Shown: piece after piece, positions 49,728 through 61,427 of the stretch | Layout: every line of letters begins with the position of its first letter | How positions within the stretch are numbered: the stretch's first letter is position 1 | NCBI RefSeq assembly: GCF_001902635.1 | Contig: NZ_MJAO01000006.1 | Span: 1-64,000, forward strand | Source: Serratia marcescens | GTDB taxonomy: Bacteria; Pseudomonadota; Gammaproteobacteria; Enterobacterales; Enterobacteriaceae | Reading direction: 5' to 3' | Length of the DNA: 64,000 nt | Translations under genes and position numbers: made by a program | Notes under the pieces: model-generated | What the model saw: only the letters and a program-made list of their open reading frames with translations | What the model was told of the DNA's origin: nothing | Database searches by the model: none

Positions 49728-50978
49728 ATGGCGTGGAATCAGCCCGGTAATAACGGACAGGACCGCGACCCGTGGGGGAGCAGCAATAACAATGGCGGCA
49801 ACTCTGGCGGTAACAACAAAGGCGGTCGTGATCAAGGGCCACCTGATTTGGACGATATCTTCCGCAAACTGAGCAAGAAATTGAGCGGTTTCGGCGGGGG
49901 CAAAGGCTCCAACAGCAATAGCGGCGGCACCGGCACCTCCGGTCCGGGCTTCAGCGGCCGCATTATCGGTATCGCGGCGGTCGCCGTGGTGGTGATCTGG
50001 GCCGCCAGCGGCTTCTACACCATCAAAGAAGCCGAACGCGGCGTCGTGACGCGTTTCGGTAAGTTCAGCCACCTGGTGCAGCCGGGCCTGAACTGGAAAC
50101 CGACCTTCATCGACGACGTCCGTCCGGTGAACGTGGAATCCGTGCGCGAGCTGGCGGCGTCCGGCGTGATGCTGACCTCCGATGAAAACGTGGTGCGCGT
50201 GGAAATGAACGTGCAGTACCGCGTGACCAACCCGGAAGCGTACCTGTTCAGCGTCGTCAATGCCGACGACAGCCTGAGCCAGGCGACCGACAGTGCCCTG
50301 CGCGGCGTGATCGGCAAATACTCGATGGATCGTATCCTGACCGAAGGCCGTACCGTGGTGCGTAACGATACGCAGCGCATGCTGGAAGAGACCATTCGTC
50401 CTTACAACATGGGCATCACGCTGCTGGACGTCAACTTCCAGGCGGCGCGTCCACCGGAAGAGGTGAAGGCGTCGTTCGACGATGCGATCGCCGCGCGTGA
50501 GAACGAGCAGCAATACATCCGTGAAGCGGAAGCCTACGCCAACGAAGTTCAGCCGCGTGCGAACGGCCAGGCACAGCGTCTGCTGGAAGACTCCAAGGCT
50601 TATAAAGACCGCACCATCCTGGAAGCTCAGGGTGAGGTGGCGCGCTTTGCCAAACTGTTGCCGGAATACAAGTCCGCACCGCAGATCACCCGCGAGCGTC
50701 TGTATATCGAAACCATGGAAAAAGTGCTGGGCCATACCCGTAAGGTGTTGGTGAGCGACAAAGGCAACAACCTGATGGTACTGCCGCTGGATCAGATGCT
50801 GCGCGGCCAAGGCGCGGCGACGGAGAGCGGCAATAAGGATACCAGCCTGATTCGCCTCAATCCGAATCCTGCGCCGGCTGCCAACAGCAGCACCCCGCGC
50901 ACCAGCGGCGGTTCGATTATGGATCAGCGCCGGGCGAATGCGCAGCGTGACGACACCACTCGCGTAGGGAGAGAGTAA
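49728..50978 (+). CDS. hflK: FtsH protease regulator HflK
   Basis: The 416-residue single-pass inner-membrane SPFH protein has a Gly/Asn-rich cytoplasmic N-terminus (about 1-75), one membrane helix near 80-98, and a periplasmic prohibitin-type domain beginning TIKEAERGVVTRFG. With HflC it forms a large ring around FtsH. It ends 3 bp before hflC, so the two are coupled. Confidence 0.97.
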   Translation: MAWNQPGNNGQDRDPWGSSNNNGGNSGGNNKGGRDQGPPDLDDIFRKLSKKLSGFGGGKGSNSNSGGTGTSGPGFSGRIIGIAAVAVVVIWAASGFYTIKEAERGVVTRFGKFSHLVQPGLNWKPTFIDDVRPVNVESVRELAASGVMLTSDENVVRVEMNVQYRVTNPEAYLFSVVNADDSLSQATDSALRGVIGKYSMDRILTEGRTVVRNDTQRMLEETIRPYNMGITLLDVNFQAARPPEEVKASFDDAIAARENEQQYIREAEAYANEVQPRANGQAQRLLEDSKAYKDRTILEAQGEVARFAKLLPEYKSAPQITRERLYIETMEKVLGHTRKVLVSDKGNNLMVLPLDQMLRGQGAATESGNKDTSLIRLNPNPAPAANSSTPRTSGGSIMDQRRANAQRDDTTRVGRE

Positions 50979-50981
50979 TCA

Positions 50982-51986
50982 ATGCGTAAGTCTTTTGTAG
51001 TTATTGTCCTCGCGGTGCTGGTGGTGCTGTACGCTTCGCTGTTCGTGGTGCAGGAAGGCCAGCGTGGCATCGTGCTGCGCTTCGGCAAGGTTCTGCGCGA
51101 CGGCGAAAACAAGCCGCTGGTGTATGCGCCGGGTCTGCACCTCAAGATACCGTTCATTGAGACCGTGAAGAACCTGGATGCGCGCATCCAGACTATGGAC
51201 AACCAGGCCGATCGCTTCGTGACCAGCGAGAAGAAAGACCTGATCGTCGACTCTTACCTGAAGTGGCGCATCAGCGATTTCAGCCGTTACTATCTGGCGA
51301 CCGGCGGCGGCGACGTCTCCCAGGCCGAAGTGCTGCTGAAACGTAAGTTCAGCGACCGTCTGCGTTCCGAAATCGGCCGCCTGGACGTGAAAGACATCGT
51401 GACCGACTCGCGCGGCAAACTGATGTCCGACGTGCGTGACGCGCTGAACACCGGCACCGTGGGCGACGGCGAAGAAGTGGCGACCACCGAAGCCGATGAC
51501 GCTATCGCTTCTGCGGCGGCGCGCGTTGAGCGGGAAACCACCGGCAAACAGCCGCAGGTTAACCCGAACAGCATGGCGGCGCTGGGTATCGAAGTGATCG
51601 ACGTGCGTATCAAGCAGATCAACCTGCCGGCCGAAGTGTCCGACGCTATCTACCAGCGTATGCGCGCCGAGCGTGAAGCGGTAGCCCGTCGTCTGCGTTC
51701 GCAGGGTCAGGAAGAAGCCGAGAAGCTGCGCGCCAGCGCGGACTACGAAGTGACCCGTACTCTGGCGGAAGCCGAGCGTCAGGCGCGTATCACCCGCGGT
51801 GAAGGCGATGCCGAAGCGGCCAAACTGTTCGCCAACGCGTTCAGCCAGGATCCGGACTTCTATGCCTTTATCCGCAGCCTGCGCGCCTATGAAGCCAGCT
51901 TCAAGGACAACCAGGACGTGCTGGTACTGAGCCCGGACAGCGATTTCTTCCGCTACATGAAGTCGCCTGATACCCTGCGCAAATAA
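50982..51986 (+). CDS. hflC: FtsH protease regulator HflC
   Basis: The 334-residue SPFH protein has an N-terminal signal anchor (SFVVIVLAVLVVLYASLF) and a prohibitin domain (VQEGQRGIVLRFGK onward), then a long Ala/Glu/Arg helix. It pairs with HflK in the complex around FtsH. A terminator-like hairpin follows within 25 bp of the stop. Confidence 0.97.
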   Translation: MRKSFVVIVLAVLVVLYASLFVVQEGQRGIVLRFGKVLRDGENKPLVYAPGLHLKIPFIETVKNLDARIQTMDNQADRFVTSEKKDLIVDSYLKWRISDFSRYYLATGGGDVSQAEVLLKRKFSDRLRSEIGRLDVKDIVTDSRGKLMSDVRDALNTGTVGDGEEVATTEADDAIASAAARVERETTGKQPQVNPNSMAALGIEVIDVRIKQINLPAEVSDAIYQRMRAEREAVARRLRSQGQEEAEKLRASADYEVTRTLAEAERQARITRGEGDAEAAKLFANAFSQDPDFYAFIRSLRAYEASFKDNQDVLVLSPDSDFFRYMKSPDTLRK

Positions 51987-52007
51987 GCGCGGCAGGCAAT
52001 CTGATCG

Positions 52008-52032
52008 GGGGCCCGTTTACGCGGGCCCTTTC
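52008..52032 (+). terminator. Terminator or attenuator after hflC
   Basis: GGGCCCGT pairs with GCGGGCCC around a short loop and is followed by TTTCTCGTTCTT. It lies between hflC and yjeT and so would limit read-through into yjeT. Confidence 0.7.
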
Positions 52033-52049
52033 TCGTTCTTGGGGGATGC

Positions 52050-52250
52050 ATGAACTCAACGATTTGGCTGGCGCTCGGGCTGGTCCTGGTGCTGGAAGGG
52101 CTGGGGCCGATGCTGTTTCCGCAGGCCTGGCGCAAGATGATTGTGGCGATGTCGCAGTTGCCGGATGCGACGCTACGGCGATTTGGCGGCGGAATAGTGG
52201 TTGCGGGCTGCGTGATCTACTACATGTTGAGTGGCCGCACGGGTCTTTAA
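52050..52250 (+). CDS. yjeT: DUF2065 membrane protein YjeT
   Basis: A 66-residue inner-membrane protein with two hydrophobic helices (residues about 3-20 and 45-62) joined by a short polar loop containing PQAWRKMI. It matches DUF2065/YjeT in size and position between hflC and purA. The ATG at 52050 follows GGGGGATGC. Function unknown. Confidence 0.9.
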   Translation: MNSTIWLALGLVLVLEGLGPMLFPQAWRKMIVAMSQLPDATLRRFGGGIVVAGCVIYYMLSGRTGL

Positions 52251-52267
52251 AGTCTAGACCAAATTTT

Positions 52268-52281
52268 ATGCAATCGTATGC
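52268..52281. promoter_or_regulatory. Possible PurR box before purA
   Basis: ATGCAATCGTATGC matches the PurR operator ACGCAAACGTTTTC in 10 of 14 positions, 68 bp before purA. A second GCAATCG lies closer to the gene at about 52330. E. coli purA is PurR-controlled, but this call is weak. Confidence 0.35.
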
Positions 52282-52345
52282 TAAAAGTGCTGAAAATCGA
52301 AAATTACGGTGGTAGAATCCATTTTTAAGCAATCGGTGATTTTGA

Positions 52346-53647
<1,302 letters not shown>

Positions 53648-53664
53648 TCAGGCTTTGCGGCATT

Positions 53665-53695
53665 AAACAAACCGGGCGTGTCCCGGTTTGTTTTT
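53665..53695 (+). terminator. Terminator of purA
   Basis: AAACAAACCGGG pairs with CCCGGTTTGTTT and runs into TTTTT, 18 bp after the purA stop. Confidence 0.93.
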
Positions 53696-53880
53696 ATCCT
53701 GACTCCCTCCGATTGCGGTTTCACGTCAAAAAATCCTTTCATAAACCCGCCTTAGGGCGCGGGATTCGCTAAATAATTAGCGACGAACTCTCCGGCTGGT
53801 TTATTATCCAATGAGTAATCTTTTGAATAGCGCCGAAAATCGGCGTATCAGACGGGTAAAGTGATACCCAGAGGTAAGAT

Positions 53881-54306
53881 GTGCAGTTAACAAGTTTTAC
53901 TGATTATGGCCTGCGGGCGTTGATCTACATGGCCTCGTTGCCGCCGGACAAAATGACCAGCATCTCGGAAGTGACCGAGGTTTATGGCGTGTCTCGCAAC
54001 CATATGGTGAAGATCATCAATCAGTTGAGCCGAGAGGGTTTTGTCACGGCGGTGCGCGGCAAGCATGGCGGCATCCGTTTGGGCAAACCGGCCGAGAGCA
54101 TTCGTCTCGGCGACGTAGTGCGGGCGCTGGAGCCGCTTGCGCTGGTTAACTGCAGCAGCGAGTTTTGCCACATCACCCCTGCCTGCCGACTGAAGCAGGT
54201 GCTCCATCAGGGCGTACAGAATTTCCTTGAAGAGCTGGATAAGCATACGTTGGCCGATATGGTCGAAGACAATCCGCCGCTCTACAAGCTATTGCTTGTC
54301 GAATAA
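53881..54306 (+). CDS. nsrR: Nitric-oxide-sensing repressor NsrR
   Basis: The 141-residue Rrf2-family repressor loses DNA binding when NO attacks its Fe-S cluster. It has a winged helix-turn-helix (about 1-70, [20 protein letters not shown]) and cluster cysteines C91, C96 and C102. The start is a GTG with GAGGTAAG upstream. It heads the nsrR-rnr-rlmB run, as in E. coli. Known targets such as hmp lie outside the window. Confidence 0.96.
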   Translation: MQLTSFTDYGLRALIYMASLPPDKMTSISEVTEVYGVSRNHMVKIINQLSREGFVTAVRGKHGGIRLGKPAESIRLGDVVRALEPLALVNCSSEFCHITPACRLKQVLHQGVQNFLEELDKHTLADMVEDNPPLYKLLLVE

Positions 54307-54365
54307 AACGACGTTGAGAAGACAAGGCTCAACGTCATCCTGCTGATGACAACGGAGGAACCGCA

Positions 54366-56840
54366 ATGTCACAAGATCCATTCCTGGAACGAGAAGCAGA
54401 AAAATACGAATCCCCCATCCCCAGTCGCGAATATATCCTGGCCCATTTGGCGAAACGAGAAACGCCCGCCAGCCGTGAAGAACTGGGTAACGAACTGGGC
54501 CTCAGCGGTGAAGAACAGCTGGAAGCGCTGCGTCGCCGCCTGCGTGCCATGGAGCGCGACGGCCAGTTGGTGTTTACCCGCCGTCAGTGCTACGCGCTGC
54601 CGGAACGTTTGGATCTGCTGCGCGGCACGGTGATCGGCCACCGCGACGGCTACGGTTTCTTGCGCGTTGAAGGCAGCAAAGACGACCTGTACCTGTCCGC
54701 CGAACAGATGAAAATGGCTATCCACGGTGACGTGGTGTTGGCGCAGGCGCTGGGCGCGGATCGCAAAGGGCGCCGCGAGGCGCGCATCGTGCGCGTGCTG
54801 GTGCCGAAAACCAGTCAGATTGTCGGCCGCTTCTTCATGGACGCCGGCACCGGTTTCGTGGTGCCGGACGACAGCCGTCTGAGCTTCGATATTCTGATCC
54901 CGGCGGACAGCGTCAGCGGCGCGCGCATGGGCTTTATGGTGGTGGTGGAGCTGACTCAGCGCCCAACCCGCCGCACCAAGGCGGTTGGCCAGATCGTCGA
55001 GATCCTCGGCGACAAGATGGGCACCAGCATGGCGGTGGATATTGCGCTGCGCACCCATGAGATCCCGCATACCTGGCCGCCGCAGGTGGAAAAACAGGTA
55101 GCCGATCTCAGCGAGCAGGTGCCGGAAGCGGCCAAAAAAGGCCGCGTCGATCTGCGCGAGCTGCCGTTGGTCACCATCGACGGTGAAGACGCGCGCGACT
55201 TCGATGACGCCGTCTACTGCGAGAAGAAACGCGGCGGCGGCTGGCGCCTGTGGGTGGCGATCGCCGACGTCAGTTACTACGTGCGTCCGCGCACCGCGCT
55301 GGACGACGAAGCGCGCAGCCGTGGTAACTCGGTCTACTTCCCGTCGCAGGTGATCCCGATGCTGCCGGAAGTGCTGTCCAACGGGCTGTGCTCCCTGAAC
55401 CCGCAGGTCGATCGCCTGTGCATGGTGTGCGAGATGACCATCTCCGCCCAGGGGCGCCTGTCCACAGCCAAGTTCTACGAGGCGGTGATGAGCTCTCACG
55501 CCCGTCTGACTTATAACAAGGTTTGGCACATTCTGCAGGGCGATAAGGAGCTGCGCGAGCACTACCATCCGCTGGTCAAGCACCTGGAAGAGTTGCATAC
55601 GATGTACAAGGTGCTGGATAAGGCGCGCGCCGAGCGCGGCGGCATCGCGTTCGAAACCGAAGAAGCCAAATTTATCTTCAACGCCGAACGCCGCATCGAA
55701 CGCGTGGAGCCGACGGTGCGCAACGACGCCCACAAGCTGATCGAAGAGTGCATGATCATGGCTAACGTGGCGGCTGCGCGCTTCGTCGAGAAACGCAACG
55801 AGCCGGCGCTGTACCGTGTGCACGATCGCCCGAGCGATGACCATATCTCCGCGCTGCGCAGCGTGTTGAGCGAGTTGGGGCTGACGCTGGGCGGCGGCAA
55901 CAAGCCGCAGCCGAAAGACTATGCGCTGCTGATGGATGAAGTGTCCGAGCGCCCTGACCACGAAATGCTGCAAACCATGCTGCTGCGTTCGATGAAGCAA
56001 GCGATTTACGATCCGGAAAACCGCGGCCACTTCGGCCTGGCGCTGGCTTCCTACGGTCATTTCACTTCGCCGATCCGCCGCTATCCGGATCTGGCGCTGC
56101 ACCGCGCGATCAAATACCAGCTGGCCAAAGAGCACGGCGAGCCGAAAGAGCGTTGGACGCCGACCGGCGGCTGGCACAGCGAATTCGAAGAGATGCTGCA
56201 GTTGGGCGAGCACTGTTCGATGACCGAACGCCGCGCGGACGAAGCGACGCGCAACGTTGCCGACTGGCTGAAGTGCGACTTTATGCAGGATCATGTCGGT
56301 GAAGTGTTCAGCGGCATCATCTCCAGCGTCACCGGTTTCGGTTTCTTCGTGCGCCTGAACGATCTGTTTATCGACGGGTTGGTGCACGTATCAACGCTGG
56401 ATAATGATTACTATCGCTACGATAATATCGGCCAGCGCCTGATTGGCGAATCTTCAGGCACGGTCTATCGCCTGGGCGATACGGTGGAGATCCGCGTAGA
56501 CGCGGTGCATATGGACGAGCGCAAGATCGATTTCGCGCTGGTATCCAGCACCCGCAAAGCGCGCGGTGAAGGCAAAACCGAGCGCGAACGCGCCAAGAAG
56601 AGCGGCCAGCGCACGCTGCGCGACAGCGGGAACGCGGGGCGCAGCAAGCGTCGCGGCGGCAAACCGCCGGCCAACTTCGAGCCGGACAGCGCCTTCCGCA
56701 AGCAGGATGACGCCAAGCCCGCCGACAAAGTGAAGAAGGCGAAAAAGAAAGCCAAGAAAGCGTCCGACAAAACGCGGAAAATCGCTGCGGCGACCAAAGC
56801 CAAACGCGCAGCCAAGAAGAAAAGTGCCGAGCAGGCTTAA
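54366..56840 (+). CDS. rnr: Ribonuclease R
   Basis: The 824-residue 3'-5' exoribonuclease degrades structured RNA. In order it has a helix-turn-helix start, two cold-shock domains, the RNB domain with the catalytic aspartates in [13 protein letters not shown] (about residues 274-286), an S1 domain near 645-725, and a Lys/Arg-rich tail that ends in repeated KKAKKA-type runs. The start ATG has GGAGGAA eight bases before it. It trails nsrR by 59 bp. Confidence 0.98.
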   Translation: MSQDPFLEREAEKYESPIPSREYILAHLAKRETPASREELGNELGLSGEEQLEALRRRLRAMERDGQLVFTRRQCYALPERLDLLRGTVIGHRDGYGFLRVEGSKDDLYLSAEQMKMAIHGDVVLAQALGADRKGRREARIVRVLVPKTSQIVGRFFMDAGTGFVVPDDSRLSFDILIPADSVSGARMGFMVVVELTQRPTRRTKAVGQIVEILGDKMGTSMAVDIALRTHEIPHTWPPQVEKQVADLSEQVPEAAKKGRVDLRELPLVTIDGEDARDFDDAVYCEKKRGGGWRLWVAIADVSYYVRPRTALDDEARSRGNSVYFPSQVIPMLPEVLSNGLCSLNPQVDRLCMVCEMTISAQGRLSTAKFYEAVMSSHARLTYNKVWHILQGDKELREHYHPLVKHLEELHTMYKVLDKARAERGGIAFETEEAKFIFNAERRIERVEPTVRNDAHKLIEECMIMANVAAARFVEKRNEPALYRVHDRPSDDHISALRSVLSELGLTLGGGNKPQPKDYALLMDEVSERPDHEMLQTMLLRSMKQAIYDPENRGHFGLALASYGHFTSPIRRYPDLALHRAIKYQLAKEHGEPKERWTPTGGWHSEFEEMLQLGEHCSMTERRADEATRNVADWLKCDFMQDHVGEVFSGIISSVTGFGFFVRLNDLFIDGLVHVSTLDNDYYRYDNIGQRLIGESSGTVYRLGDTVEIRVDAVHMDERKIDFALVSSTRKARGEGKTERERAKKSGQRTLRDSGNAGRSKRRGGKPPANFEPDSAFRKQDDAKPADKVKKAKKKAKKASDKTRKIAAATKAKRAAKKKSAEQA

Positions 56841-56901
56841 CCTGCCGCACATCGTTATCATCGGCCGGTTATCGCCGGCCGCACGAATTTAAAAGAGCAT
56901 C

Positions 56902-57633
56902 ATGAGCGAAATTATTTACGGCATCCACGCCGTCAAAGCCCTGTTAGAGCGCGATCCGCAACGCTTCCTGGAAGTGTTTATCCTGAAAGGCCGCGAGGAT
57001 CGCCGTCTGCAACCGTTGATCGCCGAGCTGGAGGCGACCGGCATCGTAATCCAGGTGGCGAGCCGCCAGTGGCTGGATGACAAGGTCGAAGGCGCGGTGC
57101 ACCAGGGGATCATCGCCCGGGTGCGCGAAGGGCGTCAGTATCAGGAAAATGACCTGCCGGGCCTGCTGGAAAGCGTGGAGACGCCGTTCCTGCTGGTGCT
57201 GGACGGCGTGACCGACCCGCATAACCTTGGCGCCTGCCTGCGCAGCGCCGACGCCGCCGGCGTGCACGCGGTGATCGTGCCGCGCGACCGTTCCGCCCAG
57301 CTGAACGCCACCGCCAAGAAAGTGGCCTGCGGCGCCGCCGAGAGCGTGCCGTTGATCCGCGTCACCAACCTGGCGCGCACGCTGCGTTTGCTGCAGGAGA
57401 TGAATGTCTGGGTAGTGGGCACCGCCGGTGAGGCCGATCATACGCTGTATCAAAGCAAAATGACCGGCCCGATGGCGCTGGTGATGGGCGCGGAAGGCGA
57501 AGGCATGCGTCGCCTGACCCGCGAACATTGCGACGAGCTGATCAGCATCCCGATGGCCGGGACCGTCTCTTCACTGAACGTGTCGGTCGCCACCGGCATC
57601 TGCCTGTTCGAAGCGGTGCGTCAGCGCGGCTGA
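56902..57633 (+). CDS. rlmB: 23S rRNA (guanosine-2'-O-)-methyltransferase RlmB
   Basis: The 243-residue SpoU-type (SPOUT, knotted) methyltransferase modifies G2251 of 23S rRNA. It has the N-terminal substrate-binding domain ([20 protein letters not shown]) and the SPOUT motifs [26 protein letters not shown] and [17 protein letters not shown]. It follows rnr by 61 bp in the same direction. Confidence 0.97.
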   Translation: MSEIIYGIHAVKALLERDPQRFLEVFILKGREDRRLQPLIAELEATGIVIQVASRQWLDDKVEGAVHQGIIARVREGRQYQENDLPGLLESVETPFLLVLDGVTDPHNLGACLRSADAAGVHAVIVPRDRSAQLNATAKKVACGAAESVPLIRVTNLARTLRLLQEMNVWVVGTAGEADHTLYQSKMTGPMALVMGAEGEGMRRLTREHCDELISIPMAGTVSSLNVSVATGICLFEAVRQRG

Positions 57634-57641
57634 TTCTCCTG

Positions 57642-57666
57642 ACGGGGGCCCTGTGCCCCCGTTAAT
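57642..57666 (+). terminator. Terminator after rlmB
   Basis: ACGGGGGC / GCCCCCGT form an 8-bp stem with a 5-nt loop, 8 bp after the rlmB stop. The following TAATTCTCCC is only moderately T-rich. Confidence 0.6.
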
Positions 57667-57749
57667 TCTCCCTCTTGTGATCCCACCTTCGGCAGAAATC
57701 TCTGCGCCGACCATACTTATTCCTGACGCTTTTCTCAGGGAGCACTCTC

Positions 57750-59378
57750 ATGGTCTGGACTACGCACACCGTTTTTAACCAACCCAAGCCGCTGGGCAAC
57801 AGCAACCTGTTTCTCTCCGATACGCCATTGCGCGAAGCGTTGCAGCGCGAACAGGGCGGTTGGGACGCCGAGGTATTGGCCTCGCTGGGCCAGCAACTCG
57901 GTACGCAGGAGTCGCTGGAGCTGGGGCGCCTGGCCAACGCCAATCCGCCGGAGCTGCTGCGCTACGATGCCACCGGCCAGCGGCTGGACGACGTCCGCTT
58001 CCATCCCGCCTGGCATATTCTGATGCAGGGGCTGATCGCCAACCGGGTGCACAATCTGCCGTGGCAGGAGGATGCGCGCATCGGCTCCTTCGTGGCGCGC
58101 GCCGCGCGTTTTATGCTGCATGCGCAGGTCGAGGCCGGCACCCTGTGCCCGGTTACCATGACTTTCGGCGCTACGCCGCTGTTGCAGCAGGCGCTGCCGG
58201 CGGCGTTTCGTTCCTGGCTAACGCCGCTGCTGTCGGATCGTTATGACGCCCACCTGCTGCCGGGCGGGCAAAAGCGCGGCCTGCTGATCGGTATGGGCAT
58301 GACGGAGAAGCAGGGCGGCTCCGACGTATTGAGCAATACCACCACCGCTGCGCCGCTCGGCGCGCGCGGGCCGGGCGAAGCCTACCGGCTGGTGGGGCAC
58401 AAGTGGTTCTTCTCGGTGCCGCAGAGCGATGCGCATCTGGTGCTGGCGCAGGCCGAGGGCGGGCTGTCCTGCTTCTTCCTGCCGCGCATTTTGCCGGACG
58501 GCAGCCGCAACGCCATTCGTCTGGAGCGGCTGAAAGATAAGCTGGGCAACCGCTCCAACGCCAGCAGCGAAGTGGAGTTTCAGGACGCCACCGCCTGGCT
58601 GCTGGGTGAAGAGGGCGACGGCGTGCGGCATATCCTGAGGATGGGCGGCCTGACCCGTTTCGACTGCTCGCTCGGCAGCCACGGCCTGATGCGCCGCGGG
58701 CTATCGGTGGCGCTGTATCACGCCATGCAGCGGCAGGCGTTCGGTAAACTCTTGATTGAACAACCGCTGATGCGTCAGGTGCTGGCACGCATGGCGCTGC
58801 GACTGGAAGGGCATACCGCGTTGCTGTTCCGGCTGGCCCGCGCCTGGGAGTACCGCAGCAGTGAAGGTGAGCTGATCTACAGCCGCTTGCTGACCCCGGC
58901 GGCCAAATACAGCATCTGCCGCCAGGGCATGCCGTTTATCGCCGAGGCGATGGAGGTGCTGGGTGGCATCGGCTACTGCGAAGAGAGCGAACTGCCGCGC
59001 CTGTACCGTGAAATGCCGGTCAACAGCATCTGGGAAGGCTCCGGCAACATCATGTGCCTGGACGTGCTGCGCAGCCTGCACAAACTGCCGGGGGCGCTTG
59101 ATATGCTGCTGTTCGAGCTGCAGCCGGTGCGTGGCCAGAACCGGTTGTTCGATCACGCCTGGCGGCAGTGGCAGCAGCGTGCCCGGCAACCGCGTGAAGA
59201 GATGGGGCGCTTGCTGACCCAGCAGCTGTTCGACCTGTGCTGCGCTGCGCAGTTGCTGCAACACGCCAGCCCGCAAATAGCCGACGCCTGGTGTCATCTG
59301 ACGCTGGATCACCGTGGTGAGAGCCTGCTATCGGCCGAGGCCTGCGAACTGTTGCTGAACCGCGCCATCGGCGGTTAG
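57750..59378 (+). CDS. aidB: Acyl-CoA dehydrogenase-like alkylation response protein AidB
   Basis: The 542-residue flavoprotein has the acyl-CoA dehydrogenase fold, with GMGMTEKQGGSDV, the catalytic-region signature EAMEVLGGIGYCEESELPRL and YREMPVNSIWEGSGN. A C-terminal DNA-binding domain is typical of AidB. In E. coli it is induced by Ada under alkylation stress and binds upstream DNA elements. Here it follows rlmB directly, without the yjfIJK genes in between. No Ada box was identified by eye. Confidence 0.94.
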   Translation: MVWTTHTVFNQPKPLGNSNLFLSDTPLREALQREQGGWDAEVLASLGQQLGTQESLELGRLANANPPELLRYDATGQRLDDVRFHPAWHILMQGLIANRVHNLPWQEDARIGSFVARAARFMLHAQVEAGTLCPVTMTFGATPLLQQALPAAFRSWLTPLLSDRYDAHLLPGGQKRGLLIGMGMTEKQGGSDVLSNTTTAAPLGARGPGEAYRLVGHKWFFSVPQSDAHLVLAQAEGGLSCFFLPRILPDGSRNAIRLERLKDKLGNRSNASSEVEFQDATAWLLGEEGDGVRHILRMGGLTRFDCSLGSHGLMRRGLSVALYHAMQRQAFGKLLIEQPLMRQVLARMALRLEGHTALLFRLARAWEYRSSEGELIYSRLLTPAAKYSICRQGMPFIAEAMEVLGGIGYCEESELPRLYREMPVNSIWEGSGNIMCLDVLRSLHKLPGALDMLLFELQPVRGQNRLFDHAWRQWQQRARQPREEMGRLLTQQLFDLCCAAQLLQHASPQIADAWCHLTLDHRGESLLSAEACELLLNRAIGG

Positions 59379-59438
59379 GGAAAAGGGTGGCGCGCCGCGG
59401 CGAAAACCTTTTTAATTCAGCCTCACTCTGACAGGAAA

Positions 59439-59843
59439 ATGCACATGGATATTCTCAGCGCGTTGGCGGCCTTCGCCTCTTACTTCTTCAGCGGCTTCGC
59501 CATGATTTTGGTGTTTCTGTTCGTCTATACCCGTATCACCCCGCACGACGAATGGGCGTTGATCAAGGCCGACAATCAATCCGCCGCCTTTGCTTTTATC
59601 GGTGCCTGCCTGGGGTATGTGATCCCGTTGGCCAGCGCGGCGATCAACTCGATCAGTCTGCTGGACTACCTGCTGTGGGGCGTGGTGGCGCTGGTGGTGC
59701 AACTGTTGCTGTTCGCCGCCGTGAAGATCTACATGCCGCGCATCAGCGACAAGATCGAAGCGAATCACCTGGCCGCCGGGATTTTCCTGGGGGGCGTCTC
59801 CGTCAGCGGCGGTGTGCTGAATGCGGCGTGCATGAGCTATTAA
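59439..59843 (+). CDS. yjfL: DUF350 membrane protein YjfL
   Basis: The 134-residue inner-membrane protein has four hydrophobic helices and matches the DUF350/YjfL family (ALAAFASYFFSGFAMILVFL start, AAINSISLLDYLLWGVVALV centre). Function unknown. Its TAA stop overlaps the stop codon of the converging gene downstream in a shared TTAA, and no terminator lies between them. Confidence 0.88.
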   Translation: MHMDILSALAAFASYFFSGFAMILVFLFVYTRITPHDEWALIKADNQSAAFAFIGACLGYVIPLASAAINSISLLDYLLWGVVALVVQLLLFAAVKIYMPRISDKIEANHLAAGIFLGGVSVSGGVLNAACMSY

Positions 59844-60115
59844 AGGTATAAGATTGCCGAGGCGCGCCAGCCGGGCTGGTGCGCCTGCTCTTCCATCTTC
59901 AGAATGCGGTAATAGCTGGCGCCGTGTTGCTCGGCGGTGCGGGCGATAGCCTGTTCCGCCTCCTGCGGCGAACCGGGCAGGTCGTTGAAGGTGATCTCGG
60001 CGATTTCACTGAGCGGCGTCACGCGATCGGCGGGCGCCAGCTCGGCGGACTGCGCGCCGGTGCTGAGCAATCCCATGGAAAGCAAGAGGGAGGTGAGTGC
60101 GGCGGAGCGTTTCAT
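59840..60115 (-). CDS. yjfN: DUF1471 (YjfN/BhsA-type) exported protein
   Basis: The 91-residue protein has a signal peptide (MKRSAALTSLLLSMGLLSTG, cut after AQSA) and a short DUF1471 domain ending in the family-typical GASYYRILKMEEQAHQPGWR segment. I start it at the ATG at 60115 with AAGGGGAA upstream. DUF1471 proteins are small periplasmic stress or biofilm factors. One of three such genes within 2.5 kb. The symbol is by position and type. Confidence 0.75.
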   Translation of the reverse strand: MKRSAALTSLLLSMGLLSTGAQSAELAPADRVTPLSEIAEITFNDLPGSPQEAEQAIARTAEQHGASYYRILKMEEQAHQPGWRASAILYL

Positions 60116-60238
60116 GGCGTTCCCCTTCGTCAGATCCTGAATAGACACCCGCAACATGCGGCATGCTGTCCGCCAGTGTGCAGCAATCTTCTTCAGCCTG
60201 TGCAAAGTCCGTGTAAATCTGCTTAAACAATCCTCGCG

Positions 60239-60547
60239 TTACCGATACAGGATCGCCTGGGAATACCACTGGCCCGGCACGATGGTTTCGCTGTTCATGA
60301 TGATCACGTAATAGCGGGCGCCGGCGGCGGTGGCCTTATGCTGGATCGCCGCTTCCACGTCCATCGGGCTGCCGCGCACCACGGCGGTGACGGTGCCCAT
60401 TTTCACCAGCTCGGCGGTCTGTGCGCGGACGATCTCCTGCGCCTGTGCGGTGGGCGGCGGCGGTGGTTTCGGCGTGGTGGTCATGATGCCGCAGGCGGAA
60501 AGCTGTACGGCCAGCGTCAGGGCGATGAGGGGGCGAACAAGCGTCAT
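60239..60547 (-). CDS. bsmA: DUF1471 lipoprotein BsmA (YjfO)
   Basis: The 102-residue lipoprotein has the signal MTLVRPLIALTLAVQLSACG with lipobox LSAC, a Pro-rich linker (TPKPPPPP), then a DUF1471 domain with GARYYVIIMNSETIVPGQWY. It corresponds to E. coli BsmA, a peroxide-stress and biofilm protein. It is transcribed towards yjfN with a 123-bp gap. Confidence 0.85.
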   Translation of the reverse strand: MTLVRPLIALTLAVQLSACGIMTTTPKPPPPPTAQAQEIVRAQTAELVKMGTVTAVVRGSPMDVEAAIQHKATAAGARYYVIIMNSETIVPGQWYSQAILYR

Positions 60548-60674
60548 GATGACCTCGGAAGAGCCGGAGCGATGGCTTCAGTGTAACGCAATATAAGCTG
60601 GAACAGATTGAGCTAACGCTGCCTGGAGCAAGTTTGTCATGATGAAGGCCAATAGGTGTGCTGAGGATGAGCGG

Positions 60675-61427
60675 ATGATCGAAATTCATGACGAACGGGC
60701 AGGCGATATTGCGGTGATCCACGCGGTACCGGCGGGACAGTATCAGCGGCCGTTGCCGACGGTGTTTTTCTGCCACGGCTATACCTCGTCGAAAGAGGTG
60801 TACGCCTACTTCGCCTATGCGCTGGCGCGCGCCGGTTTTCGGGCTGTATTGGCGGACGCCGATCGGCACGGTGAGCGGTTCGACGGTGACGAAGCGCGGC
60901 GCCTGGCCACGTTTTGGGAGATCCTGCGCAGCAATATCGACGAGCTGCCGCAGATCAAGGCACATTTCGAGCGGCTTGGTTTGATTGCCGACGGGCGTAT
61001 CGGCGTCGCCGGTGCCTCGATGGGGGGCATGGCCGCGCTTGGCGCTTTCGCGCGCTTCCCGTGGATCCGGGCGGCCGCCAGCCTGATGGGCTCCGGCTAT
61101 TACCGTTCGCTGGCGCCAACGCTGTATCCGCCGTTGGGCGAAGAGGGCGAGGCGCTCTCGCCGGCGGCGTTTGCGGCGCGCACCGCCGTGCTGGCGGAGT
61201 ATGAACTGGAGGGGCGGTTGGCGCAGATAGCCGGGCGGCCGCTGCTGCTGTGGCACGGCGAGACGGACGATGTGGTGCCGGCGGCGGACAGCCTGCGTTT
61301 GGCGGCTGAACTGCGGCGGCAAGGCGCGGACAGCCGTTTGACGTCGCTCATCGAACCGGGCGTGAAACACCGCATCACGCCGCTGGCGCTGTCCGCCACG
61401 GCCGACTTTTTCCGCCGCGAACTGTAA
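60675..61427 (+). CDS. yjfP: Esterase YjfP
   Basis: The 250-residue alpha/beta hydrolase has the HGYTSS oxyanion segment, the nucleophile elbow GASMGG (near residue 113), the Asp in HGETDDVVPA and the His in GVKHRITP: a full catalytic triad. E. coli YjfP is a carboxylesterase linked to sugar-ester release; the natural substrate is uncertain. I choose the ATG at 60675 (MIEIHDERAG); an upstream ATG 12 codons earlier is possible. It is divergent from bsmA. Confidence 0.92.
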   Translation: MIEIHDERAGDIAVIHAVPAGQYQRPLPTVFFCHGYTSSKEVYAYFAYALARAGFRAVLADADRHGERFDGDEARRLATFWEILRSNIDELPQIKAHFERLGLIADGRIGVAGASMGGMAALGAFARFPWIRAAASLMGSGYYRSLAPTLYPPLGEEGEALSPAAFAARTAVLAEYELEGRLAQIAGRPLLLWHGETDDVVPAADSLRLAAELRRQGADSRLTSLIEPGVKHRITPLALSATADFFRREL

